Source: Elusimicrobiota bacterium
GTDB lineage: Bacteria > Elusimicrobiota > Elusimicrobia > Elusimicrobiales > Elusimicrobiaceae
Length of the DNA: 12,532 nucleotides
Assembly (NCBI GenBank): GCA_023398295.1
Contig: JAEWSL010000025.1
Location: forward strand, 1-12,532
Reading direction: 5' to 3'
Within the stretch, counting starts at the first letter, position 1. Each line of letters begins with the position of its first letter. The notes beneath the pieces are model-generated. The model saw only the letters and a list, made by a program, of their open reading frames with translations. It did no database searches and was not told the origin of the DNA. A program made the position numbers and the translations under genes. This document shows positions 7,183 through 12,532 of this stretch, piece by piece.

Positions 7183-8352
7183 TTATTTTTTATGCTTGCC
7201 TAATATTTCTTTTACGGTTGAAATAACTTCTTCAACGTCTTCGTCTGTCATCGCGGTAAAAAGCGGCAGCGAAACTATGCGCTTTGCAACATATTCCGCT
7301 TCCGGATAATCGCCCTCTTTCCAGCCGTAAGTTTTTTGGTAATAAGAAAACTCGTGCACGGCCAGATAATGCAGCGCGGTGCCGATGTTTTGCGCGCCCA
7401 TAAGTTTCATAAACTCATCGCGCGTTATCGTAAGCTTGTCGGTGTCAAGCAGGGGGGAATATATATGCCAGCAATGCGTGTCGCCTTTTGTTACGGGAGC
7501 GGGTATTATTATGCCCTCAGTATTTTTGAAAGCTTCGTTGTAGCGCGCCACTATCTGCGCCCTGCGGGCGTTAAATTTATCAAGCCGCTTTAACTGCGAT
7601 ATGCCGATTGCGGCCTGTATGTCCATCATATTATATTTAAGGCCGGGTATTATAACGTCGTAATGCGTTTTGCCTTTTGCAGCGTAGCGGTTCCAGGCGC
7701 CTTTGCTCATACCGTGCTGGCGCAGGATATAGAGTTTTTCTGCCGCCTCCTCGTCGTTAAGGCAGACCATGCCGCCTTCGCCTGTGGTTATATTTTTAGT
7801 CGGGTGGAAGCTGAAAACCGTCGCTTTTTTTGCGCCCGCAAGCCCGATTTTTTTGCCCTGCCATTTTGCGCCTATTGCGTGCGCGGCGTCTTCAATAATT
7901 AAAAGATTATGCTTCTTTGCAACGGCTTCAATTGCGTTCATATCGCACGGACGGCCGGCAAAATGCACGGGGATTATGGCTTTTGTTTTGGGGGTAATTT
8001 TCTTCTCAATATTTTTGGGCGCAATGTTTAAGGTTTTTGCGTCAATATCGGCTAAAACGGGCGTTGCGCCGGCAAAAATAATTGTGTTCACGGTGGCCAC
8101 AAAGGTCATCGGTGTGGTGATAACTTGGTCCCCTTTGCCGATGCCGAAAGCCAAAAGGGCCAGATGCAACCCCGCCGTGGCGGAGTTTACCGATACGGCG
8201 TATTTTGCCCCCGTGTATTCCTGAAACATCTTTTCAAATTCAATAGTTTTGGGGCCGGTGGTAAGCCAGCCGCTTTTAAGGCAGGCGGTAACGTCCCGCA
8301 CGGCGTCATCGTCAATAGTCGGACGGGAGAACGGCAAAAATTCTTTTCTCAT
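7183..8352 (-). CDS. arnB: ArnB: UDP-4-amino-4-deoxy-L-arabinose--oxoglutarate aminotransferase
   Basis: This PLP-dependent DegT/DnrJ/EryC1-family enzyme transfers an amino group from glutamate to the UDP-4-keto-pentose to give UDP-L-Ara4N. It has 389 residues, about the size of the enterobacterial enzyme. The N-terminus (FLPFSRPTIDDDAV...LKSGWLTTGP) matches ArnB. The PLP-ring contact Asp155 sits in IIEDAAHAIGA and the Schiff-base lysine is Lys186 in FSFHPTKNITTGEGG; later blocks are GLKYNMMDIQAAIG and HYLAVHEFSYYQKTYGW, the latter typical of ArnB. First gene of the operon; AGAGGA lies about nine bases before the ATG, and an extended -10 promoter is just upstream. Other nucleotide-sugar aminotransferases share the fold, but the complete arn context makes ArnB the natural reading. 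Confidence 0.94.
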   Translation of the reverse strand: MRKEFLPFSRPTIDDDAVRDVTACLKSGWLTTGPKTIEFEKMFQEYTGAKYAVSVNSATAGLHLALLAFGIGKGDQVITTPMTFVATVNTIIFAGATPVLADIDAKTLNIAPKNIEKKITPKTKAIIPVHFAGRPCDMNAIEAVAKKHNLLIIEDAAHAIGAKWQGKKIGLAGAKKATVFSFHPTKNITTGEGGMVCLNDEEAAEKLYILRQHGMSKGAWNRYAAKGKTHYDVIIPGLKYNMMDIQAAIGISQLKRLDKFNARRAQIVARYNEAFKNTEGIIIPAPVTKGDTHCWHIYSPLLDTDKLTITRDEFMKLMGAQNIGTALHYLAVHEFSYYQKTYGWKEGDYPEAEYVAKRIVSLPLFTAMTDEDVEEVISTVKEILGKHKK

Positions 8353-8373
8353 AATAGTTTATCCTCTGAGTAG

Positions 8374-8382
8374 ATTTTATCA
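8374..8382 (-). promoter_or_regulatory. Extended -10 promoter of the arn operon
   Basis: Read on the minus strand, TGATAAAAT (TG, one base, then TAAAAT) forms an extended -10 element that would start transcription about 15 bases before the arnB ATG at 8352. No good -35 box is seen. It nearly abuts the ugd promoter on the other strand, so the two polymerases would compete or share an activator. I see no direct repeat resembling a PmrA box in the 69-base gap. Confidence 0.5.
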
Positions 8383-8386
8383 AATT

Positions 8387-8395
8387 TGCTACAAT
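8387..8395 (+). promoter_or_regulatory. Extended -10 promoter of ugd
   Basis: TGCTACAAT is an extended -10 element (TGn + TACAAT) placed about 27 bases before the ugd ATG. No clear -35 box is present. The spacing and form copy the element before the SMR-like gene at 1326-1334. Confidence 0.55.
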
Positions 8396-8421
8396 ATAAC
8401 CATATTTGAGAGGAGTTTTTT

Positions 8422-9738
8422 ATGAAGAATATATGCGTCGTAGGTACGGGTTACGTAGGCCTTGTAAGCGGGGCTTGTTTTGCGCATTTGGGGCACAAAG
8501 TCGTCTGCGTTGACAACAATGCAGCGCGCATTGAAAATCTTAAAAAAGGCATAATGCCTATTTACGAAAAAGGCTTAAAAGAAATTGTTGACGACGGCGC
8601 AAAAAGCGGTAATTTGCAGTTTACCGCAAATTTGGCAGAAGGCGTAAAAAAATGCGAAGTGATTTTTATTACCGTGGGCACTCCGGCAGATAAAAAAACG
8701 GGCGATCCCGATTTATCTTTTGTCTTTGCCGTTGCGCGCGAAATTGCAGATAATATTAAAGAAGGCTACCGCGTAATTGTTCTAAAATCCACCGTGCCCA
8801 TAGGCACCGCAGAAAGCGTTGAAAGCATTATAAAGGAAAATAATAATAAGGCCGATTTTTCCGTAGCGTGCAACCCCGAGTTTTTGCGCGAAGGCTTTGC
8901 CGTGGGCGATTTCCTTAATCCGGAGCGTATTGTCGTAGGCGCAAACGACGCAAGAGCCTTAAAAATTATGACGGAGTTATATGCGCCGCTTACCTCCCAA
9001 GGCTTTAAGCTTCTTACCACCGATACTACGACGGCCAATATGATTAAATACGCCTCCAATTCTTTTTTGGCCATGAAAATTATGTTTATCAACGAACTTT
9101 CCGATATGTGCGAAAAGGCCGGCTCTGATATAAACGACGTTGCGCGCGGCATCGGGCTTGACAGCAGGATAGGCTGCAAATTTTTACAGCCCGGACCGGG
9201 TTTTGGCGGCTCGTGCTTTCCAAAGGACACTATGGCCCTTGAGCGCATGGCAAAGAAGGTGGACAGCCCGCTTAAACTTGTGGAAACCGTCATTGCCGAA
9301 AATAACGCGCGCCGCTTCAAAATGCTTGCCAAGATAAACGCCGCTTTTGATAATAATTTGCGCGGCAAGCGTTTGGCCGTCTTAGGCGTAACGTTTAAGG
9401 CCGAAACTGACGATATGCGCGATTCCCCCAGCATCGGCATTTTGCAGGAATTGCATTTGGGCGGCGTTGAGATTGGCATTTACGATCCGCAGGGCGCCAA
9501 GAACGGGCCAAAGTTTTTCCCTTACGCCAAATTTTACGACGACGCCAAAAGCGCCCTTAAAGGCGCAGACGGCGCGCTGATACTTACCGAGTGGGCCGAG
9601 TTCAAAAAACTTACCGCCAAGGATTTTAAGGATAATCTTAAGACGGCAATTGTGGTGGACTTGAGGAATATGTTCAGGCTGGAGGAGATGGCGGGGGTTA
9701 GCTATTACAGTTTGGGGCGCAAGGCCGTCAAACCCTAG
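8422..9738 (+). CDS. ugd: UDP-glucose 6-dehydrogenase
   Basis: This cytoplasmic enzyme oxidises UDP-glucose in two NAD-dependent steps to UDP-glucuronate, the substrate of the ArnA decarboxylase. The 438-residue protein has the N-terminal Rossmann motif GTGYVGLVSGACFAHLGH (8-25), KSTVPIGT (122-129), NPEFLREGFAVGDFLNPERIVVG (starting at 151), the central-helix catalytic Lys209 in MIKYASN (207-213), and the active-site GGSCFPKD with nucleophile Cys265 and Asp269. The C-terminal UDP-binding domain follows, with VLGVTFKAETDDMRDSPS. The length is normal for the bacterial Ugd/TuaD/RkpK type. GAGAGGAG lies six bases before the ATG. It is divergent from the arn operon, which strongly suggests joint control for lipid A modification, though UDP-glucuronate can also feed capsule or exopolysaccharide synthesis. 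Confidence 0.97.
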   Translation: MKNICVVGTGYVGLVSGACFAHLGHKVVCVDNNAARIENLKKGIMPIYEKGLKEIVDDGAKSGNLQFTANLAEGVKKCEVIFITVGTPADKKTGDPDLSFVFAVAREIADNIKEGYRVIVLKSTVPIGTAESVESIIKENNNKADFSVACNPEFLREGFAVGDFLNPERIVVGANDARALKIMTELYAPLTSQGFKLLTTDTTTANMIKYASNSFLAMKIMFINELSDMCEKAGSDINDVARGIGLDSRIGCKFLQPGPGFGGSCFPKDTMALERMAKKVDSPLKLVETVIAENNARRFKMLAKINAAFDNNLRGKRLAVLGVTFKAETDDMRDSPSIGILQELHLGGVEIGIYDPQGAKNGPKFFPYAKFYDDAKSALKGADGALILTEWAEFKKLTAKDFKDNLKTAIVVDLRNMFRLEEMAGVSYYSLGRKAVKP

Positions 9739-9803
9739 TTTTGATAACGGCGGTTTGGATTTAACGGCAGTTATATCGGGCGCACAATTTTCCATATTTG
9801 GGT

Positions 9804-9889
9804 AAATTTTGATTTTTAGCCTCCTAACGTACCGTTTCGGCAAGGCCTTAACTTCGTGGTACGTGTCGTCGGCTAAAAAATCAAAATTT
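9804..9889. repeat. Long imperfect inverted repeat (86 bases)
   Basis: The outer arms are AAATTTTGATTTTTAGCC (9804-9821) and its complement with one extra A (9871-9889). Inside these, ACGTACC (9827-9833) pairs with GGTACGT (9858-9864), so the whole segment could fold into one interrupted stem. It could be a small non-autonomous element with terminal inverted repeats, a structured RNA, or a protein-binding site. No clear target-site duplication was seen at its ends. Confidence 0.65.
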
Positions 9890-9978
9890 CCTCCAAATCT
9901 GAAAAACCGCGACAGCTTTCCACAAACGAGCGTTCCACGGACGGCTGTGTCAACAGCAAACTTTCTCTTGCGTACGGC
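9884..9978. repeat. Imperfect direct repeat, copy 1
   Basis: This copy begins at AAATTT near the right arm of the inverted repeat. It shares with copy 2 the blocks AAATTT..CTC.A...TGAAAAA.CGCG, then the identical ACAAACGAGCGTTCCAC (9922-9938), then GACGGCT.TGTCAAC.GCAA.CT, then CGTAC (9971-9975). The repeat period is 117-119 bases. By eye about three quarters of positions agree. Confidence 0.65.
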
Positions 9979-10002
9979 TCTCGCGTCTTTGCAGTGCAAC
10001 GC

Positions 10003-10095
10003 AAATTTGCCTCAAGCTTGAAAAATCGCGCAACTTACACAAACGAGCGTTCCACAGACGGCTATGTCAACGGCAAGCTCTCCGACACGTACGAC
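10003..10095. repeat. Imperfect direct repeat, copy 2
   Basis: Second copy of the unit, starting at AAATTT (10003-10008); the identical core ACAAACGAGCGTTCCAC is at 10039-10055 and the closing CGTAC at 10088-10092. Substitutions between copies are spread along the unit without codon periodicity that I could see, which favours a non-coding repeat. Confidence 0.65.
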
Positions 10096-10098
10096 CAG

Positions 10099-10120
10099 CG
10101 CGCCTTCGGCGCGTGTTTTG
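10099..10120 (+). terminator. Possible intrinsic terminator downstream of ugd
   Basis: A perfect six-base GC stem (CGCGCC / GGCGCG, loop TTC, 10099-10113) is followed on the plus strand by TGTTTTG. The tail is only moderately T-rich and the site is about 360 bases past the ugd stop, so it is a candidate only. On the minus strand there is no T run, so it is unlikely to end the tRNA transcript. Confidence 0.3.
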
Positions 10121-10184
10121 TCGTTATCAATAAGTGCCGTCTTTGCGCGAGGTGAAGTTTCGTCGTAGCCTTGGCGAAGACAAA

Positions 10185-10269
10185 CGGAGAGGGAGGGATT
10201 CGAACCCTCGGCACCTTGCGGTGCACAGGTTTTCGAGACCTGCTGTTTCAACCGCTCACACACCTCTCC
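10185..10269 (-). tRNA. tRNA-Ser, anticodon CGA
   Basis: Read on the minus strand, the acceptor stem GGAGAGG (5' end 10269) pairs with CCTCTCC ending at 10186, with discriminator G at 10185. The anticodon stem CAGGT / ACCTG encloses the loop CTCGAAA, giving anticodon CGA (reads UCG, serine). A long variable arm (GCACC GCAA GGTGC) marks a class II tRNA, and the T arm is GAGGG TTCGAAT CCCTC. G discriminator plus long arm confirm serine. The 3' CCA is not encoded (the next bases are TTT), so a CCA-adding enzyme is required. Confidence 0.95.
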
Positions 10270-10284
10270 ATGCGTTGCTTTTAT

Positions 10285-10290
10285 ATTATA
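10285..10290 (-). promoter_or_regulatory. -10 box upstream of tRNA-Ser
   Basis: On the minus strand a consensus TATAAT inside an AT-rich stretch ends 16 bases before the mature 5' end of the tRNA, a plausible place for a tRNA promoter with a short leader. No convincing -35 box is visible at the right distance. Confidence 0.4.
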
Positions 10291-10387
10291 TAAAATATCC
10301 TATCCGGAGGGCTTGCCGCAGTCTTGCGCGCGCCGCTTTTTTGCCCCCAAACACGCTTTGTCCGAAAACGGGCTTGCAAAACAGCCG

Positions 10388-10393
10388 TATAAT
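10388..10393 (+). promoter_or_regulatory. -10 box upstream of the flavin-reductase-like gene
   Basis: A consensus TATAAT lies 28 bases before the ATG at 10422. No -35 box with normal spacing is recognised (TTGCAA is only eight bases upstream), so the promoter call rests on the -10 box and position alone. Confidence 0.4.
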
Positions 10394-10421
10394 AAAGTAA
10401 AAATAAAAAAAGGGGGCATAT

Positions 10422-10919
10422 ATGAAAACAGTTGATTATGATTTTAATGCGCAGAAAAATTTGCAGATATTAAAACAAGGCGCGTTTTTGACTTCACAGC
10501 ACGGCGGCGCGCTTAATGTTATGACGATAGCATGGGGTTCCATAGGCATAATGTGGGGCCGCCCCGTTTTTACGGCCTTAGTGCGCAAAAGCAGGTTTAC
10601 GCACGGGCTTATAGAGGCTTCGGGGGCTTTTTGCGTGTCTTTTCCGTACGAGAATATGGCCCGCGCCCTTGCTTACTGCGGCAGGACATCGGGACGCGAG
10701 GCCGATAAAATCCAAACCCTGGGCCTAAAAACTATCTCCGATGAAAATTTGGCTGTTCCTATTCTTGATTTGCGCGGTATGCATTTGCAATGTCTTGTTC
10801 TCTACAAACAGGATATGAAGGCGCAGCATCTTGATAAAATAATGCGCGAAACGTGGTACCACGAAGAGGATTATCACACCCTCTATTTTGCGGAAATAAC
10901 GAAAGCCGTCCTCCTCTAA
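10422..10919 (+). CDS. Flavin-reductase-like FMN-binding protein
   Basis: A 165-residue cytoplasmic protein of the flavin reductase-like (flavoredoxin-type split-barrel) family. The family pattern is NVMTIAWGSIGIMWGRP (32-48), then the strand VFTALVRKSRFTHGLIEASGAFCVSFP (49-75), where the Arg58-containing loop and the S/G-rich turn normally bind the FMN phosphate and ring; a later SGREADK (90-96) matches the SGRD.DK motif. Such proteins bind FMN and serve as electron carriers or NAD(P)H:flavin reductases; the partner cannot be told here. No signal peptide or iron-sulfur motif is present. AAGGGGG lies about five bases before the ATG. It stands alone between the tRNA gene and the secreted paralogs; no good terminator follows, only an A6/T6 hairpin just after the stop. 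Confidence 0.85.
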   Translation: MKTVDYDFNAQKNLQILKQGAFLTSQHGGALNVMTIAWGSIGIMWGRPVFTALVRKSRFTHGLIEASGAFCVSFPYENMARALAYCGRTSGREADKIQTLGLKTISDENLAVPILDLRGMHLQCLVLYKQDMKAQHLDKIMRETWYHEEDYHTLYFAEITKAVLL

Positions 10920-10977
10920 AAAATCAGTTTTTTACTTATAGGTCTTTAGCCCCAGATGTTTGTGGGCCCTAATTCTC

Positions 10978-11007
10978 TTGTCTGCGCAGGGGAAAACTTT
11001 CTACAAT
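10978..11007 (+). promoter_or_regulatory. Sigma-70-type promoter of the first secreted paralog
   Basis: TTGTCT (10978-10983) and TACAAT (11002-11007) are separated by 18 bases, and the gene's ATG is 41 bases after the -10 box. The leader holds a strong CGGAGGA ribosome site. Confidence 0.5.
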
Positions 11008-11047
11008 TTATATAAGGAAAGTAAAACTAAAAAAAACGGAGGAAGTT

Positions 11048-11698
11048 ATGAAAAAAGTATTATGCGCAGCAGCCGGTATTTTGTTAAGCGTAAGCGTTTT
11101 TGCCGCTTCGGGGGATGAGTTTACCATAGATTTGCAGGCAGAGAATTTACAGGCCGTCGGTGCTGATTTGCAGAGTGCTTTTGAGCAGCAAAAAAAAGTT
11201 CCGCAAAGGACGGAGACTGCCCAGGAGAAAACTGAAAAAGAGGACGCCAAGGCCGCTTTTAATAACGCTGAAAAGGCTTTGGATATTTTGATTAAGAATA
11301 ATCCCAAAGCGGCGGATTATATTAGATTTATCAAGAGCAGACACTTGGTGTTTTACAATGATTTGAACAGCGATACTATTGACAGAATCGGCAGCGATAA
11401 CGCCGGACAAATGATGTTTATGGACGTTACGGAGCTTGTAAAAACGGTAAGCGGTTTGAACGAGGATCTTGCTAAGCAAGTCGCAAAGATACTTGACCAC
11501 CAATATTGGAACAATTTCTCCCGAAGGTCACACAATATCTCAGGCACATACTGGCTTTCGCTTTCCTACGCCAATATCTTTGTGAACGGGGATTTTAATG
11601 CCGACAGTTTATTTTCGGAAGAATTAAAATACGGCGCTGACTCCGAGTGGAACAGTTATATATCCCTTTTGCTTAAAGGCGAGCAGAAACAAAAGTAA
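11048..11698 (+). CDS. Secreted protein of unknown function, paralog 1 (216 aa)
   Basis: I do not recognise this family. It has a clear Sec signal peptide (MKK, hydrophobic 5-18, likely cleavage after FA at residue 19 or 20); Cys6 is too near the N-terminus to be a lipobox. The mature part is largely helical and charged: a region with the pattern FTIDLQAENLQAVGADLQ (25-42), an acidic/basic helical linker (43-70), AFNNAEKALDILIKN (70-84), the block DHQYWNN (150-156), and a C-terminal EWNSYI (200-205). These blocks recur in the gene immediately downstream, while residues 85-130 and 157-195 differ. Acts in the periplasm or outside the cell. CGGAGGA lies about five bases before the ATG, and its own promoter and a strong terminator make it a single-gene unit. 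The signal peptide with Lys-rich tail and regular hydrophobic spacing does not suggest a pilin or porin. Confidence 0.8.
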   Translation: MKKVLCAAAGILLSVSVFAASGDEFTIDLQAENLQAVGADLQSAFEQQKKVPQRTETAQEKTEKEDAKAAFNNAEKALDILIKNNPKAADYIRFIKSRHLVFYNDLNSDTIDRIGSDNAGQMMFMDVTELVKTVSGLNEDLAKQVAKILDHQYWNNFSRRSHNISGTYWLSLSYANIFVNGDFNADSLFSEELKYGADSEWNSYISLLLKGEQKQK

Positions 11699-11743
11699 AA
11701 AGGCTGATTGCTTGTCCGCAAACAATATTTAGACATAATAAAA

Positions 11744-11779
11744 ACCGCCCGCAACTTAAAACTGCGGGCGGTCTTTTTA
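11744..11779 (+). terminator. Strong intrinsic terminator after secreted paralog 1
   Basis: A perfect ten-base stem ACCGCCCGCA / TGCGGGCGGT (11744-11753 and 11763-11772) with a nine-base loop is followed by CTTTTTAT. It sits 46 bases after the stop codon. The A run before the stem means it could also stop transcription from the other strand. Confidence 0.93.
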
Positions 11780-11850
11780 TCGGTAGAGGGCGGCGCAGGC
11801 TTTTGGATTATAGGCCTTTGGTTCAGGGGGCTTTCTAGGTCTAAATTCAC

Positions 11851-11879
11851 TTGTGAAGTCTACAGATAGTTCGTATAAT
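11851..11879 (+). promoter_or_regulatory. Sigma-70 promoter of the second secreted paralog
   Basis: TTGTGA (11851-11856) and a consensus TATAAT (11874-11879) are separated by exactly 17 bases; the ATG is 44 bases after the -10 box. This is the best-formed promoter in the window and predicts strong basal expression. Confidence 0.75.
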
Positions 11880-11922
11880 CTACTTAGTGATGGCAACAGA
11901 AAATAAGAAAACGGAGGGAATT

Positions 11923-12532
11923 ATGAAGAAAATATTATGCACAACAGTGAGTGTTTTGCTAAGCGCAAGCATATTTGCCGCTTCGGGAGATGATTTTACA
12001 GTAGACTTACAGGCAGATAATTTACAGGCCATAGGCGCTGATTTGCAGGCGGTCTTTGAGAGCGGCAAAGAAGCTGCGAGGGCGACGGAGGCAGTTGCTT
12101 TGGAGCAAAATGCAAAAGATGACGCCGAAGCCGCTTTTAAGAACGCCGAAAAGGCTTTAGATATTTTAATTAAAAATAGTTCCGAATATGCAAGCGCTCT
12201 TAAAGACATAAAAACAGCGCATAAGAATCTTTACAAATCCTGCGGGCAACTCGTTAAAGAAAAAGGATACGGAAACGATCCTTTGGTTATTGAAGAGCTG
12301 GTAAAATTGTTAAGCGCTTTGAAAGAAGAAGGCCTTGCCAAAATAGCGGCAAAAATCGTAGATCACCAGTATTGGAACGGTGTGTACGAAACTTCCCAGA
12401 ACATCAGCCGAGTCTATAATATTTCCGATCCGGCCGAAGGTGACTTTGTTAAAAATTATCTTAAAGAGGAAGGCGCTTTATTGTCCGCTAAGCCCAAAGA
12501 AGGCGTTGACGAAGAGTGGAACAGCTATATAT
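11923..12532 (+). CDS. Secreted protein of unknown function, paralog 2 (runs off window)
   Basis: An open frame of 203 codons with no stop before the window end. It is a clear paralog of the gene just upstream: signal peptide MKKILC...LLSASIFAASGDDF, then FTVDLQADNLQAIGADLQ (25-42), AFKNAEKALDILIKN (71-85), VDHQYWN (146-152), and EEWNSYI at the last visible residues (197-203). Since paralog 1 ends 11 residues after the same EWNSYI motif, this gene probably ends soon after the window edge. Central residues 86-135 and 153-195 differ strongly from paralog 1 (this copy has ALKDIKTAHKNLYKSCG and PLVIEELVKLLSALKEEGLAK). The mature part is rich in Ala, Lys and Glu and probably helical. Upstream DNA, including the ACGGAGG ribosome site, is also similar between the two copies. 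Function unknown; export is well supported. Confidence 0.85.
   Translation, partial: MKKILCTTVSVLLSASIFAASGDDFTVDLQADNLQAIGADLQAVFESGKEAARATEAVALEQNAKDDAEAAFKNAEKALDILIKNSSEYASALKDIKTAHKNLYKSCGQLVKEKGYGNDPLVIEELVKLLSALKEEGLAKIAAKIVDHQYWNGVYETSQNISRVYNISDPAEGDFVKNYLKEEGALLSAKPKEGVDEEWNSYI

Larger units (their letters stand above)
9739..10184. other. Non-coding, repeat-rich interval between ugd and tRNA-Ser
   Basis: This stretch of about 446 bases holds no gene I can support. Reading frames through it lack ribosome sites and homology, and the minus-strand ones run into ugd or the tRNA. It contains a long imperfect inverted repeat, two imperfect direct repeats of about 95 bases, a GC hairpin with a T-rich tail, and a smaller hairpin (about 10159-10178, TTCGTC / GGCGAA arms) 7-26 bases past the 3' end of the tRNA gene. 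It looks like an accumulation of small repeats or decayed elements downstream of a tRNA gene. Confidence 0.6.

Noticed and set aside
8353..8421. A PmrA-type operator (paired TTAA-containing half-sites) in the arnB-ugd gap
   Set aside because: No pair of such half-sites with the right spacing is visible; only promoter -10 elements can be supported.
8766..9479. A 237-codon minus-strand open frame
   Set aside because: It is entirely antisense to the strongly conserved middle of ugd.
9382..9999. A 205-codon minus-strand open frame across the ugd 3' end and the repeats
   Set aside because: Nearly 360 bases of it are antisense to conserved ugd, and the rest is repeat DNA; no ribosome site or recognisable domain.
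9739..10184. A CRISPR array
   Set aside because: Only two long, imperfect repeats are present, with no regular short spacers and no cas genes.
10012..10263. An 83-codon minus-strand open frame
   Set aside because: It covers nearly the whole tRNA-Ser gene and the repeat region and has no family resemblance; the tRNA explains the sequence.
9739..10269. An integrated genomic island at tRNA-Ser
   Set aside because: No integrase, transposase or duplicated tRNA 3' end was found; the repeats alone are not enough.
11880..12209. Minus-strand open frames opposite both secreted paralogs (also 11008-11307)
   Set aside because: They are mirror images of the paralogs' shared coding sequence, so their resemblance to each other comes from the sense-strand duplication.

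Overview
The window is ordinary-density chromosomal DNA (short intergenic gaps, clear Shine-Dalgarno sequences, ATG starts) from a Gram-negative bacterium. Its centre is a complete-looking pathway for adding 4-amino-4-deoxy-L-arabinose (L-Ara4N) to lipid A, which implies an outer membrane with lipopolysaccharide. Split arnA genes, a changed arn gene order, a tRNA gene with no encoded CCA end and AGGAG-type ribosome sites argue against an enterobacterium. The moderately AT-rich base composition and the style of the proteins would fit a gut-associated deep-branching phylum such as Elusimicrobiota, but that placement is a guess.

Layout. Positions 1-1259 (minus strand): the first codons of a HAD-type hydrolase, a secreted protein of unknown function, and the methionine sulfoxide reductase msrA, probably one transcription unit. 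Positions 1362-1733 (plus): a four-helix SMR/EamA-type small membrane protein, the best candidate for an ArnE/ArnF-like flippase subunit. Positions 1738-8352 (minus): a tight six-gene operon read arnB - arnC - arnA formyltransferase - arnA decarboxylase - arnT - arnD, with overlaps or very short gaps. Positions 8353-8421: a 69-base divergent control region with back-to-back extended -10 promoters. Positions 8422-9738 (plus): ugd, UDP-glucose 6-dehydrogenase. Positions 9739-10184: non-coding DNA rich in repeats, next to a tRNA-Ser(CGA) gene (10185-10269, minus). Positions 10422-10919 (plus): a flavin-reductase-like FMN-binding protein. Positions 11048-12532 (plus): two tandem paralogous secreted proteins of unknown function, each with its own promoter, separated by a strong intrinsic terminator; the second runs off the window.

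How the genes work together: Ugd makes UDP-glucuronate; the ArnA decarboxylase oxidatively decarboxylates it to the UDP-4-keto-pentose; ArnB transaminates this to UDP-L-Ara4N; the ArnA formyltransferase N-formylates it; ArnC moves it to undecaprenyl phosphate; ArnD deformylates the lipid-linked sugar; a flippase (ArnE/F in Escherichia coli, perhaps the 1362-1733 product here) moves it across the inner membrane; and ArnT transfers L-Ara4N to lipid A on the periplasmic side. In enterobacteria this lowers surface negative charge and gives resistance to polymyxin and cationic host peptides. No two-component regulator of the PmrAB/PhoPQ kind lies in the window.
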